Source: Chlamydoabsidia padenii
Lineage: Eukaryota > Mucoromycota > Mucoromycetes > Mucorales > Cunninghamellaceae
Reading direction: 5' to 3'
DNA: 64,000 bases
Assembly (NCBI GenBank): GCA_025330725.1
Contig: JAIWND010000005.1
Span: forward strand, 1,054,001 to 1,118,000
Position 1 is the first letter of the stretch; every line of letters starts with the position of its first letter. Shown piece by piece: positions 35,206 through 47,684 of the stretch. A model generated the notes under the pieces. It searched no databases. It worked only from the letters and a program-made list of their open reading frames with translations, and was not told the DNA's origin. The position numbers were made by a program, and so were the translations under genes.

Positions 35206-36493
35206 ATGTCCGAAAGTGTATTTGCTACTACCAAGACTACCCAAAACCACTCCATGTCTTTGGAAGAATTCCGTGCCCGTAAGGTCGCCCTTATCACTGG
35301 TAAGTTGAATATTTCTTATGTTCTGGGGGTGCCCATGATATATATGTAAAAGACTGGAAACTAACATAATATCATGTCTATTAGGTGTCACCGGTCAAGA
35401 TGGGTCTTATCTGACTGAATTCTTATTGGAAAAGGGGTATGAAGTGCATGGGATCATCCGCCGGTCATCTTCATTCAACACTGGTCGTATTGAACACATT
35501 TACAAAGATAGACACGATCAAGGTAAAAAGGAAGGGTGGGTGGAAACAAGCAGTATAGAGGTCACTAACACTGACTTGTATATATATATATACAACTTAG
35601 GCACTAAATTCTTCCTCCATCATGGTGATTTGACTGATTCCACATGCTTGGTGCACATCATCTCTCAAGTCCAACCTACCGAAGTCTACAACTTGGCTGC
35701 TCAATCTCACGTCAAGGTGTCCTTTGATATGTCTGAATATACTGGTGATGTGGATGCTCTTGGTACTTTGCGCTTATTGGATGCAATCCGTACCTGTGGC
35801 CTAACGGAACGTGTTCGGTTCTACCAAGCCTCGACCTCTGAATTATACGGTAAAGTGGTGGAAACCCCTCAAAAGGAAACCACTCCCTTCTATCCTCGTT
35901 CTCCTTATGGTGTGGCCAAGCTGTACGGTTACTGGATTGTCGTCAACTATCGTGAATCATACAACATGTACGCCTGTAACGGTATCCTCTTCAACCATGA
36001 ATCACCTCGTCGTGGTCGTACCTTTGTCACCCGCAAGATCTCCCGTGCGGTGGCGGATATCCATCTCGGTCGTCAAGAATGTCTGTACTTGGGTAACATC
36101 GATGCCAAGCGTGATTGGGGTCATGCTCGGGATTATGTCGAAGGTATGTGGTTAATGTTACAACAAGATCAACCTGAAGACTTTGTGTTGGCTACTGGTG
36201 AAACTCATACTGTACGATCTTATATCGAAAAGGCCTTTGCTGTCACTGGGCGCAAGATTGTATGGGAAGGGGAAGGTGTGAATGAAATCGGTAAAGATGC
36301 GGAAACGGGCAAGGTGCGCGTTCGAATCGATCCAAAGTACTTCCGTCCTGCTGAAGTTGAATTGTTGTTGGGTGACCCTACCAAGGCCAAGGAAAAGTTG
36401 GGCTGGACCCGCAAGGTGACTTATGACGAATTGGTGACTGAAATGGTGGTCGCTGATGTCCAAGGTGGTCTGAACAATGATACTAACAACTAG
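35206..36493 (+). CDS. GMD: GDP-mannose 4,6-dehydratase
   Basis: Three exons, 35206-35299, 35385-35522, 35601-36493 (374 aa; human GMDS is 372). It is an extended short-chain dehydrogenase: the NAD(P)-binding glycine motif [11 protein letters not shown] begins near residue 31, the catalytic set is STSELYG (about 155), Tyr180 and Lys184 in [10 protein letters not shown], and [11 protein letters not shown] and [16 protein letters not shown] are family hallmarks. It converts GDP-D-mannose to GDP-4-keto-6-deoxymannose, the first step to GDP-L-fucose or GDP-rhamnose-type sugars. Fucose-containing cell-wall polymers are known in Mucoromycota, which fits. The partner epimerase/reductase is not in this window. 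Confidence 0.96.
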
Positions 36494-37031
36494 AGGATTC
36501 CCCATCCCCCTCTCTCCAGATACACATAACTATAGTTTTACCTTATGATAGTTTACATTTGTTATAAATAAAATTTAAAAAAAAAATTGGTCATTTATCT
36601 TACATTACTTGTCTAATCGAATCATGTTTTATTACTGGGGCTTTACCTTGTAGAATAGAAATTGATATTTTGACCGTAAACTGGTTAATTGTGATACTTT
36701 CATTTTTCCGGCTGCAAGCCAGGCTGCATATACAATTTTCAATTCCCGACATCAGATCCTTGTTTTATCATACGGTAATGGCAAGGAAGGTTGACTATTA
36801 TAGGAGTAATTTTCTTTTTCCCAAACTTCTTGAAAACTATAAGCAAAGGATAACCTATGAAAATATTATCATCAGACAAGCCAAAGAAAATGATATCATG
36901 ATACCCATTTCTTCAAGGCGCATTTATTTTCATTTCCCGCCTAGTGTTGGCAGTTTAAAAGAAGACGTGAGAGAAAAAATCGGGGTTCTTTTCTTTCTTG
37001 TTCGTTAATTGATTCAACTCCCACACCTGGT
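36494..37031. other. Intergenic: GMD 3' region and carrier upstream region
   Basis: AATAAA at 36567-36572 may end the GMD transcript. A weak motif variant (CATTTCCCGCC, near 36931) lies about 95 bp upstream of the carrier gene. The ORF at 36670-37008 has no recognisable family and crosses this motif, so I do not call it. Confidence 0.5.
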
Positions 37032-38280
37032 ATGAATGATACAAAATCCTTCACGGCATCGATCCACACGGTAAGTAAACAAGTAAAAGTAGATACAAAA
37101 TTTCTCTAATTAACTTTTTTACATTTATAATTTATGTGTTAATATAGGATCAAGCCTTGGCTGGATTCACCGCAGGAATTGTCACTACCACCCTTCTTCA
37201 TCCATTAGACGTTATCAAGATCAGATTCCAAGGTAAGGAAACAATCATATTCTGCTTTGTTTTGTCTTTTTTTATTGTGCTTGAAATAGTGACAACTAAT
37301 AATAACCACCCTTTTGACATTCTCCAGTGAATCCCGAAAAGTACGCAACGAATCGACCTTTTATTGGTGGCACCATTCATTCCTTTAAATATATCATCCA
37401 GAAGGAAGGGATTTTGAAGGGATTATACCGGGGTGTAATAACTAGTGTTGCAGGTACAGCAGCAAGTTGGGGTCTATACTTTTGGTGGTAGGTACGATAT
37501 ATGTGTGTGATTCATTGCAAATTGATCCTTCTTCCTTATGATATTAGTTATAGTCGGATCAAGAATCTTATGACCAAAGACGAGCAAGGTAAACTAGCAG
37601 CTTGGCAATACTTGCTATCATCGGCTGAAGCAGGTAATAAAACAAACAAAAGAAACACACACAATAAAAGTGAATCATGATGAAAGGAGAAGGGATTTAT
37701 CGGTTTAATTTAAATAGGTGCCATTACTGTGATCACGACGAATCCAATCTGGGTAATCAAGACTCGACTATGTTCCACGACACGATATACACCAAATGCA
37801 TACGATGGATTTTGGAATGGATTGACTCGACTGGTGAAAGAAGAAGGATTACCGGGGATTTATCGCGGTATGATTCCTGCTTTATTTGGTGTGGCACATG
37901 GTGCGATCCAATTTATGACCTATGAAGAAATGAAAAAGTGGCGGAACAAAGTACGGCACGACCAAGGTGATACTCCCAAATATGAATTAAACACCAAACT
38001 CAACACGGAAGAATATTTGGCCATGGCAGCAACATCCAAGATCACCGCGACTATTACAACTTATCCATACCAAGTCTTACGAAGTCGATTGCAGGTGAAG
38101 GGTAGGGTCGATGACAAGGGTGGGGTGGTAGAATGTGTCAAAAAGATCAAGACTACTGAAGGTTATGTTGGATTCTACAAAGGTTTGGCACCGAGTGTCA
38201 TTCGTGTCCTTCCTGGTACCTGTCTTACCTTTCTAGTGTATGAAAACATGTCCCATTACTTTAAAGAACATGCAACCTAA
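37032..38280 (+). CDS. Mitochondrial carrier, FAD/folate transporter type (Flx1/SLC25A32)
   Basis: Five exons: 37032-37070, 37148-37232, 37328-37487, 37548-37633, 37718-38280 (297 aa, normal for the family). All three carrier repeats show the P-x-D/E-x-x-K/R signature or a variant: HPLDVIKIRF, NPIWVIKTRL and YPYQVLRSRL; the Trp in the second (PIWVIK) is characteristic of the Flx1/SLC25A32 branch, as are AWQYLLSSAEAGA and GLYRGV. The third repeat has Gln where an acidic residue is usual, also seen in that branch. In yeast Flx1 exports or exchanges FAD across the inner membrane; the human homologue moves folate and FAD. The first exon encodes only 13 residues. Confidence 0.92.
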
Positions 38281-39438
38281 GTAGACTCGACATTTATTAG
38301 ATTAGTTTATATATCCTTTTTGTATATAGTTTTACTTTTTAAATCCAATTATAATTCATACAATAAAAAAAAAAGACACTTCTTTTTATGTGTCGTTTGT
38401 ATATAGGGATTGTTGATGTTGAAGGAGTGTGTAGGGCTGCATGAATTGCGGGGTTTTAAATGGGACCAAAAAAATGGAATATTACATGATGAAATAAAAT
38501 AGTTTTATTAAGTGTCAAATTTATTTATTAGTCTATGGTAAGCTATAGTCAAGTGATTTAAAAGGACAGACACCATGCAGTTAACTGATTTCGGAGTCAA
38601 AGCCGCCACAAACAGTAAGCCCATGCTTTGAATCCAAACCTTGTGTGTTCACCGCGCCACACCTGAGACAATCCTTTGGTATGGTTTTTGATGGTCATTG
38701 TTGTGGGCTATTTGGTATCACAATTGGTATAAGTCTGTTCTTTACTTACCTTGACAGAAATTATCAGCCCGTCAAGTGATCACCAATTCGAGGTTGTTAT
38801 TGTGGTGGTTGAATAAAGTAGGTCGTCTTTTCAGTGAGTCTATGGTATGCTTTGTTGATACCGATCTGGCTTTTTACAAAATTATAAGCCCGAGTTAATT
38901 ATCACCTTTCTGTTCGTCATTCATCCTCTTTACCTGTTTGACCATTGTCCCCTGACTGTGAATACGCTTATTGTGAGAGTTCCTAAAAAAAATTAAAAGT
39001 AGAGAAGCAAAGACGTGGAGTTGGTTTTTGGTTTATATCCACACCTTTTCATACTTACATATAGTCAATTGTTTATAGATCTGAGCCACGTTCAAGTTGG
39101 TGTATCATGAGCCTTTTTTTTTGAGGCGGGTAAGTTAATTGGTGACGCTAGTGGGTTTCGAGATTTGCAAATGCTATTGAAGATTCATTATCAAAGTTTG
39201 ACCATCTTGACAGTGTTGTTTAGTTGTAAGCGATTCCATAGTTAGAATAAGAGTGGAAAGAAAAGAAAAAGGGGCTCCGTCTATCAGTTTGTACCTGAGT
39301 TATAATTAGGAGTCGGGTGTTAAATTTTAGACTTTTTTTTTTCTATTTAGCTCCAGCTTTTCTTTCCATTTTCTTCCTTCTTTTCACTTTTTTTTTTTTT
39401 TTTTTTTCCTACTGCCACTTCTTCTCATTTGACCTCAA
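38281..39438. other. Gene-free stretch between carrier and GPI-type protein
   Basis: AATAAA at 38362-38367 may end the carrier transcript. The rest is AT-rich with no ORF, repeat or RNA that I can support; a poly-T and CT-rich leader precedes the next gene. Confidence 0.5.
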
Positions 39439-39902
39439 ATGCGCTTTTCTTCGTACTTTGTCATACTTGGGTGCTTTATGCTGACATTGGTCCTTGCGAA
39501 ACCTTCTTTGGTAAGTCACTGATATATAATGCCAGCAAGGTAATCTTTTCGATACTAATTCTATTACTCTCCATTCATTTATAGCAGGATCGTCTAACAA
39601 CGGTCAAGTCTTCGTCACCTGGACAAAAATATGCTTTATTAAAACCTGTCTCAGCAGCAATATCTTATCTGTACTACACCACTCAACCACCAAACTTTAA
39701 CCAAGATGCCAACAGGAACGTGGATATCAACACCAGCAGTAATGAAGGAACTCGTATGGACGAGAAACAACAAGGCAATGGCTATAGAACAAAGAACATT
39801 CTCGTCGACAACTCCAGTAGTAACACGATTGACGTCAATCGTCATAATGGCCCCGTCACTGCGCTTGTATTAGTATTGTTTTTTTGTGTCTTGACATTCT
39901 GA
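39439..39902 (+). CDS. Small secreted protein with predicted GPI-anchor signal
   Basis: Two exons, 39439-39510 and 39585-39902, giving 129 aa. The N-terminus (MRFSSYFVILGCFMLTLVLA) is a clear signal peptide with a probable cut after LA. The middle (about residues 45-100) is hydrophilic and rich in Asn, Asp, Thr and Ser, and the C-terminus NRHNGPVTALVLVLFFCVLT is hydrophobic to the last residue: together the layout of a GPI-anchored cell-surface protein. No domain is recognised. The acceptor reads ATAGCAG, so splicing can include or skip one Gln (NAGNAG). The TGA stop lies directly after the hydrophobic tail. Confidence 0.72.
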
Positions 39903-40987
39903 TGAATCGGTGTCCATTTGTACCTTTATTTTATTTATAGATTATGATACCCCTTCTCCATATACTGTAGTTTATTATCTCTTCCTCTCTTCCTACACCC
40001 GTCATCACCCCCTTACCCGTATATGTATATATATTGTATAGTTCACTTGATTACTAAATAAAAAAAAACTAATATTACATTAATAAAATGCCTTGATTTG
40101 ATCGATTGATCGTCATCATAAAAAATAAGAAAGTCTTGACTGGGTGACACTAATCGGAAGGAAACGTGGATGCACACTATCACAAATGATGGAATGGGTC
40201 GCCAAGATTTGGAGTCCATTACTAAAAATGAAATCGTGCAATATTTATAGCAAACATCATACCAGTGTGATCACTCGCCACTCTTGTGAACCTACTGTGC
40301 AATTCTATTTCTGATTCATCCTTGGCATCCCGGCGATCAGTATTTTTTCAAGCCCCGCGGATCTCAGTGTCGTGCTTTTTTCCACCGACTTTGTCACACA
40401 ATGATATTTGATAGGACATCAGGTAACAAAAAAAATGACATCGTGTGTGGTTCGATACGATTCGATTCGAAGTTTTTTTCTTTCTTTCTTGTACAAACGC
40501 CGCTCTCTGTATTATAGAATGATATCATCACGCAAAATGAGTTTAAACATATGAATCCAAATCCCGATAAACGTCATTCAGGAGCTTTCTACCACCAATT
40601 CATTGAAAGAACCACATGGAACATTTCAATATAAAAACAAAGAGCGAGTGGACATTCATGCATTTTAAAACCCCGGCATCATGCCACACTACCAGGTGGG
40701 TTATTTAATGTTTTATAGATGTTTATTTATTAGACAAAAATATATAGTATAAATTTATTTGATAGAGAGGGTGACAATTAGTCAAAATATACAAAGCTGT
40801 GTAGTAAAGTAACAGGGTAGACCCTAATATGAGTGGGAGGAAGATAAATGAGATGGTCTATATAAAGATTGAAAGCTATAAGACTAAACATAGTGTGTGT
40901 GTGTGTGTGTGTGTGTGTAGAAGGGGTTAGTGATAAGATGATAAGAATTAAAATAACAATGAGGATGGTTACAATGAGAATAGATAA
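39903..40987. other. Gene-free stretch between GPI-type protein and RasGEF
   Basis: AATAAA at 40057-40062; motif copy CCAAATCCCG at 40557-40566 and a weaker CCCCGG-type copy near 40671; a GT dinucleotide repeat at about 40892-40918. No ORF is supported. Confidence 0.5.
40557..40566 (+). promoter_or_regulatory. Motif copy CAAATCCCG without an obvious downstream gene
   Basis: Matches nine of eleven positions of the consensus, between two genes that point towards each other. If the motif marks promoters, an unannotated transcript may start here. Confidence 0.35.
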
Positions 40988-41566
40988 TTATGTAAGTTGA
41001 CTAATGGTATGCCGGATATCGTTGACGGTGACTTCTTCTTGTCGAGGTTCCAATAAGATGCTACGATCATAAAAGACTTGTTCATCCTTTTCCACCGTTT
41101 CGAGACACCGACACAAGTATCGCTGGATTTCCTCCACCTCCAATAGTTTGTAAGGGATTTGGAATTGGTCGATTTCATTCAATACCTTGGTCGTTTTGAT
41201 ATACTTGTCAAAGTTGATCAGTGTTTGTCCTGAAGGGGTGGTTCGGGTGTTGCTGTTTCCATCATCAATAAAAGTCATGTCCGTCAAGTATACACCAAGG
41301 AAAGGAAGACATGGAGCAACCGCCGTCTTGAGTCGAGCACGGTATTCGGCAAAGTTACGTGATGAGTCGGTGGCACGATAAATTGGTTCCATCATCCCCT
41401 TGTATTTTGCTGATAGGTAATCCCATGATTTTTTCAGCCGTCTAATGCTCGTCGAGTCCAGCGCCGAGCGAATTGCCATCAATGTGTTGTAGTTGCTCAA
41501 TTGGAGGCAGCACTACGTTTATAAAGTGAAGGGAGATAAAGAATGAGTTAAAAGTTACATGCCTTG

Positions 41567-41604
<38 letters not shown>

Positions 41605-44600
41605 ACATCTCCAACCTTGATCCAGAATTTGATCATTTGAGCACGCCGTTTCGCATCCTGTTCACGCAGAATAGAGTCTGATATCCAGCTAGTAACCTGA
41701 GTGCTTTTTTGGATCATTGCCTTGACATGGATAGCAGTGCTTTGACCAACCTTTTTCTTGAATTCTTGACCAATCATTTCGTAAGGAGTGATTTGACAAA
41801 AGAGAGCACTTTCCATCAAGGTAAATTGCCGAGCCAGTTCCATGCAGTCAAAGTCGTTAATGTGGACCAAAGTAAGATTGTTTTGATTAACAGCCTTTCG
41901 AAGAGTGTTGCGCAAGGATCTGGTGAGGTTGATAGGTGGGTAGTGGAGCTGGTCAGATAAAGAGAAAGAGGAAGATGTGTATGAGCTGTGGTGACTGTCG
42001 TTGCCGAACAAGGACAAGTCAGAGAATAGAGATGATCCTGACGATAAGGATAGGTGACTGGATGAATTTTTACTATGCAAAGGTGGCCGCAATGGATTGT
42101 ATTCGCTTACGGAAATATTACTGCTGTTAACGCCGAAGAGAGTTGATGAATGAGACGAAGTAGTCGAGCAGATGGCATAAGACATCTTCCGGTGAGAGAT
42201 TGAGTGGCCACGAATTTCAAACTAAAGAGGTGAAATACATTAGTAAAGTCATCATACTGCATTCTTTTTTATTATTTGTATATTTACCGTTCTTTGGATA
42301 AGATTGATCATTCGCTTGGCAGGTCCAGGCATGGCTTCTTGCATATCTTGGGTGGCAAAGGCTGTAAGTTGAGATTCCACATCGTCTTGTTCATACCGAT
42401 AATAGGTTTCCAACCAAGTCTTAATCACATTGTAAACACGTAACCGTACAGGTACCAGGACACGGCTTTTCCACAAATTCAAATCTTCTTCAGACAATGC
42501 AGGATCAGACGGAGGTGATAATCGGAATCGTCGGATCAGCAAATCGACAAATACAGATGGAGTAGTAAACAAGCGGAAGTTGTAAAAGAAGGCACGAGTG
42601 AATACAAGGTCTATGGAGAAGAAGAAGAAAAATCATTAGCATAATTAGTTGTTGCTGTTGATGTTCTTTTAGGATTACCTGGTGATTTTTCATGTAGTGT
42701 CAGTTTTTCAACCAAAGACTCAATAGTTGCCCCAGTAAGTTGGCCATCCCCGTTGAGAATAACTTCATCATCCGAGAAAGTCCGTTGCTTCAGGAACCAA
42801 GGTGTTTGGTCATGCTACAAAAGTAATACAATAATTAGTTACCCAGGTCAACTAGAAAGAGCCAACATATTTTCTTACCTTGTCACTAGTTGAGTTTTGA
42901 CTTGTCGATTGAAAGGAAGATTGAGAGGATATTCTGTTGACGGTTTTCCTAGAAGTTGGTTCTTCAAGAAACGTTGAAGTGGTGGAGTACTGATCATCGT
43001 GTTTCTGCTTCATGGACATGCGGAGCGCTGTGACACTCATGCCACGAGATCGACGAGGAGATGATGTAGTTGATTGGTCGAATGCTGGTGTTGATTTGCT
43101 GCTAATCAATTTAAGATCAGGTGGTGGTTCCATAGGTGATGGTGGTATAGGTGGTAGAGGCATCCGCTGTGCTGACGATTGACTTGGTGGTGGTGCAAGT
43201 ACAAGAGAAGAAGACCGCCGTCGATTTTGTCGTTGTAATGTGTCACCTTTTGCCGCCAGTTGATGATTCAAAGATGTGATCGTGTTGTATTCGTTAACTG
43301 GGCTCATCATTTCTGGTGTCGTAAGAGGTGTCGTGTTGAAGGATTCTATCGAGCATCGGTCGGAGAGAGGTCTGATGATACCGTTCGTAGTATGTATAGA
43401 GCTGACTGATGTCGTACATGATGATCGTGCTGTTGCCTGAGACCGTCGTTGTGATGTCGCTGCTCTTGCAGATGATGATGATAGTGTATGAGATCGAGAC
43501 ATTGTATTGTAACTTGATCCCGTAGTTCGACTACCATTACTTGACCGAGATTGGTGGCCTTCGGACAAAGCAGATGGTATACTGTGGGTGCGGTGCCGTT
43601 GATATCCACCAGAGGTTTCGTCATCGGTAGACAATTCATGAAATACCTTTGTGATTGATGATGATGATGGTTCAGATGCCGATAATGTAGGTTGACTTTG
43701 TTGTATTTCCAAATCTTCCACAAGTTGTCCATCCAATCGATCTACTGACCTTGTTGTTTTCAAATGCTTCCCTTGTTCCGTTGGTTCCATTATTGCTTCT
43801 ATTGGTGCTTCATCTTCATTCAAGTGTGATTCCGTACCGTTTACCTTTGTCACTATTATCCCGCCGGTCAAGTCCCCAGAGTTATGCCCAATGTTATCAC
43901 TACTCTTATTGTAGCATGCTGTAATTGCGATGGATGAGTTGTCGCTATCGCCACCGTCAACTTCGTTGGCGTATTGTCGTTGCAGAGCATTCAAGCTTGT
44001 TACCTTACGCCCCAATATGCTGAGAGTTTGGTTCCGCCGAGTGTCCACCGAGCTTTCCAACCGGCCCCGCATTTCATCCAAAGATGCAGGAGAAGGAATA
44101 GTAAAAAACAAACCAGAGGAAGGATCATCCACATGAAGGCAAACCCGTACACAAGAAGCGCAATCATTTTTTGTCTTGATAACCATGTCACAGCTTGATT
44201 GTAGATGGCATAAATCGTCAAAGTCTTCTGTTTGATCAACCTTGGGACCCGTCAGAGCACGCACAGCAGTTACCAGGTTTGTAATGGCGCTATAAACCGC
44301 TTCCTTGGCCAATACCAGAGCCACCAGATGAGGATCTTCGGGAATGATTGAGCAATGCTTGTAATCCATATCACCAACGTTTGAGCAGACATGTTCGACA
44401 ACAGCCAAAAAGGTTCGGACAGCTTCAACGGTTTTTCTTGTCGTTTCCAGCATCTGAGTAGCGCGCTGTCGGGCACCGAAAAATGCTTCCACCGTAACCA
44501 ATAGAGAGCCAATTAGTTTGTCGATGTAAGATTGATGATCCATTATTGTTTGAATGATGTGCTGTGCGTCAGACAGAGGTACTGCCTTGGCGATGAGAGA

Positions 44601-46028
44601 TGCACTTGATAATCTAGCCGCTGCCAATTGCTGTCGGAAACTGATCGAGGAATCCAAGGAATCGAGTGTCGTTTGAGTAGGATTTTTGTCACCAAGAGAC
44701 TGAATAAGAGGGCCAGGTGTTGTACAATTGTCATCATCATCATCATCATCATGGATGCTGTTGTCGCTTTCATCATCATCATCATCATCGCTTGGTGCCA
44801 AAGGAGAAGGTACAATGGATCGGAGCACATTTTCAAATAAATCCATATCCATTAAAAGCTGATTTGCCAATACCGGGATTTCATCTTGCACCTTTCGTCG
44901 AGAGACATGGTCATCGTTCATTTGACAGAGAGTTTGAAGTTCTTTTCCTTTGAGTACCAACTTGCTGAGAGAAGACAGGACATGTTTACGTTGGCGAGCC
45001 AGTTCCGGGTAAGACTTTAACAACGGACTATCCTTGCTGACAGTATTGGCGGTAGTCAAAACAGATCGGATAGAGGATACCACTTGGAAGATGACTAATT
45101 GAATATTGCTGAAGAGATAGCGTTGTCCACAATCTTCCATCAAGTCGGATATACGGTTATTGGCGTCCTCCAAAAGATATTCCAAATCATGTGAATTGTT
45201 GTTGTTTTTTTTGTTGATGATGCTGTTATTGGTTGAGTTGTTGTTGAATGTTGACAATGCCATTTCCGATTTCTGTCTATCATCATCTAGTAACGCCTTT
45301 GCGAGTTCTACCCGGTTTGGTTTATGTTGATATTCGCTGTCATTGTCATTTTCGCCTTCATTTTCATTGTTGTTATAGCTAAAGTTGTCGTTATTGTGTT
45401 GTTGGTGATAATCATGATCAATAAAGACAGTCGAATCTTCGGAATAGGATTGATGTGACTATAAAAAAGATAAAAAGATAAAAATAAATACAAAGAGTAA
45501 TTAGTTCATGTTTGTCAAAGAAAAAAGGTACCAACCCACGCGATGTGGCTGTTACACCAAGATGATGTTCTTTTTTTTTCTTTTTTTTTTTTTTTTTTTG
45601 TTCTATTTTACCAAAGATCCGATGACATTTGGGTTGTAATATAAACTTGTTGTAGGTAACACGGCCATGTCCTCCGTATCATTGATTGCTGCAGTGAGTC
45701 CATGTCGCCAAGCTACATATTCTTGTAAATGAGTTGAATCTTGCAAGTCTTCATAATCTGCCGATTGTCGTTTTAATTCACCAAGTCGACCAACATAGTT
45801 TGAAGGAAACCAACCACGGAGACCGTCAGTGACACCATCCCACCAACCCGATTCGTCACGATTGTAGACTTCTATTATGGCACCACGTTGGAAGAATAGG
45901 CAACCAGAAGCATTATCAGTTGGTGCATTAACTGGAAAGAAGTCATGTAGTGCTTGTACAAAGTGAGAGGCCAATTCAGGAGAAGTAGGTGTATTTGAAG
46001 GCAAGAATGGCAAGGTGGGTGATACCAT
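40988..46028 (-). CDS. SH3-RasGEF protein (Cdc25-like Ras guanine nucleotide exchange factor)
   Basis: Six exons: 46028-45612, 45458-42879, 42814-42679 and 42610-42288 (sharing a split Asp codon), 42221-41607, 41512-40988; 1,531 aa in frame. Residues about 22-82 form an SH3 domain (ALHDFFPVNA, ESGWWDGV, GWFPSNYVG). A long middle region includes helical conserved blocks and Ser-rich linkers. The RasGEF N-terminal domain (about 1010-1150) contains TPSVFVDLLIRRFRL and VRLRVYNVIKTWLETYY. The catalytic RasGEF domain (about 1225-1500) contains ARQFTLMESALFCQITPYE, the helical hairpin KFWIKVGDCCLQLSNYNTLM and PFLGVYLTDMTFIDDGN. Order and length match fungal Cdc25/Ste6 proteins, which load GTP on Ras upstream of cAMP or MAPK signalling. 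A DDDD/HDDDDDDD segment lies near residues 350-380. The start is supported by the SH3 following soon after. Confidence 0.94.
41569..41600 (+). repeat. Poly-T tract (32 T) in RasGEF intron
   Basis: Runs to the exon boundary, so on the transcribed (minus) strand the intron begins GTAAGT and then contains a long poly-A stretch. Confidence 0.85.
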
Positions 46029-46279
46029 GATGATGTGTACAAATTGTGAGAAGGGAGAGATAGAGTATGTATATAATGTCTAGATTGTTGATACGTGTTA
46101 TCGTCTTCTTCAATAGAGTTTTATGGTAATGCGTTTCATATAAATTTCGACATACAATACAAGAGTAATGATAATAATATATAAAGAGGGTATAAAAAAA
46201 GCGTAGAGCAAAGTGGAAAAAAGGGGGAAGAGAAAGAAAAGAAAGAAAACTTCAAAAAACAAGAGAAAAGTTCATATGT

Positions 46280-46290
46280 CGGGATTTGAA
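46280..46290 (-). promoter_or_regulatory. Exact recurrent motif upstream of RasGEF
   Basis: CGGGATTTGAA, about 252 bp upstream of the RasGEF start, followed by a second partial copy (AATCGG). Confidence 0.5.
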
Positions 46291-47684
46291 AATCGGACAC
46301 TTGAAAAGAAGGGGCCCCTGGATACCCTTTCCTTAAAACGAAAAGGGAAACATCTAACCCTTGATGTAGAGTGATCTACATTATCTTTCGAATGGATTTT
46401 TCTTCATTGGCTGCCTTTATATTGATACATCATACTTTTGATAGGGATAAGCAACTCATTGATTATGCTACATTGAAATGTGGCACACCACTGCCCTTGC
46501 TTTTCCTTTTTTACCTCTTTCACTTTTAACTAATCAGGGCTACTTTTTTTTTAGTTTACTGATCAATGTTATCTATGCTGCAAGTGGTTTATGGTTAATC
46601 AATAAGCTGTCAAAGAGTGCGTGTCAGTTTCAATCACCGCTCATCTTCAAATTGATGGTTTCAGATCCTTTTCAATGTGTTAAAAAAAGATTTTTGTTTG
46701 TACAAACCAAGGTGTCGATGATCATAACATTAGCTCTTTGACCTGTAGGGCCCAGGATTGTATGATACCAAAAAAACAGAAAATTTCATACGCCGATCAC
46801 CCCATAAAAAAGCAAACCCATCTAAGGTCTTCCCGAATCCACAAAACGTGGTATGATCTAAATAAATGCTCTCCATCTTGAAATATTTTGTATCTTTTGA
46901 TCAAAATGGGGCGCATAACGTGGTCCATTAGGATCATTTATTAGCATGTGTGACAACAGGGACAATTTGATAGGGCACCAATTACTATATGTCACCATTG
47001 ACTCCAGTACAAAAGTGTTCTCAGAGTATATAAAAACCTCTGGGGGAAAATAGAGTTTGATGTCTTGAACCAGTTCCCATCTATGGGCCAAGAACAATGA
47101 TGACGGGGCTTGAATGTTCCCCCGCATCTAATGAGTCAACCTTGACTTACAACTAACTCTCTTTTCATCTTTTCAGTTAAAAGATACATACTATTATGCA
47201 TCATTGCTCGATCATAAACTCGATGACATTCAAAAACAAAGGGGTACGAAAGATAACCATCTTTATCGGAGTTTAACAAATGATCGGCATATAAATCCGT
47301 GATCTACGGTTGGAGATATCAAACTTGAAAAGGAAATATTCTTTTGTTCTGGAAGTCCGGAAGATATTGTCTCCTTCTCCATAGTGTCTAAATCATGAGG
47401 TCTACAGGTAAATCTATTATCAAGTTTTACATTTCATTCTATGACAGTTTCTTATCAAAAGCCGAGTATGTGCGCGTACTAAATCATATCTACATGTATA
47501 ATAATAAGTGACAATATTGGTTTTTATTATAAAACTTTACAAAGATATGATAGTACAGATAAAGGGGAGGTAATATAACTAAATGATAACTATAACAGGA
47601 CTTCTAAGAAATAAAACTATTCCACATTGATATGATTAGTTTGCTGATAAAGACTGTTGATGCACCAATTCCGAGTAGACACCA
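46291..47684. other. Gene-free stretch upstream of RasGEF
   Basis: About 1.4 kb with only short ORFs (longest under 90 codons, none with a recognisable motif). No repeat or RNA gene is seen. Confidence 0.5.

Noticed and set aside
36670..37008. 112-codon plus-strand ORF before the mitochondrial carrier
   Set aside because: It overlaps the carrier's upstream motif region and shows no domain or compositional sign of coding.
38520..38700. Possible tRNA or small RNA between the carrier and the GPI-type gene
   Set aside because: A TTTGAATCC-like box is present but I could not draw a cloverleaf or an acceptor stem around it.
40892..40918. GT dinucleotide repeat as a regulatory element
   Set aside because: Ordinary microsatellite in a gene-free stretch; nothing ties it to a function.
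44628..44953. Plus-strand ORFs with His and Ile runs opposite the RasGEF gene
   Set aside because: They are shadows of the Asp-rich codons of RasGEF on the other strand.
46858..47127. 89-codon minus-strand ORF upstream of RasGEF
   Set aside because: No recognisable motif, no splice partners and no motif copy upstream.
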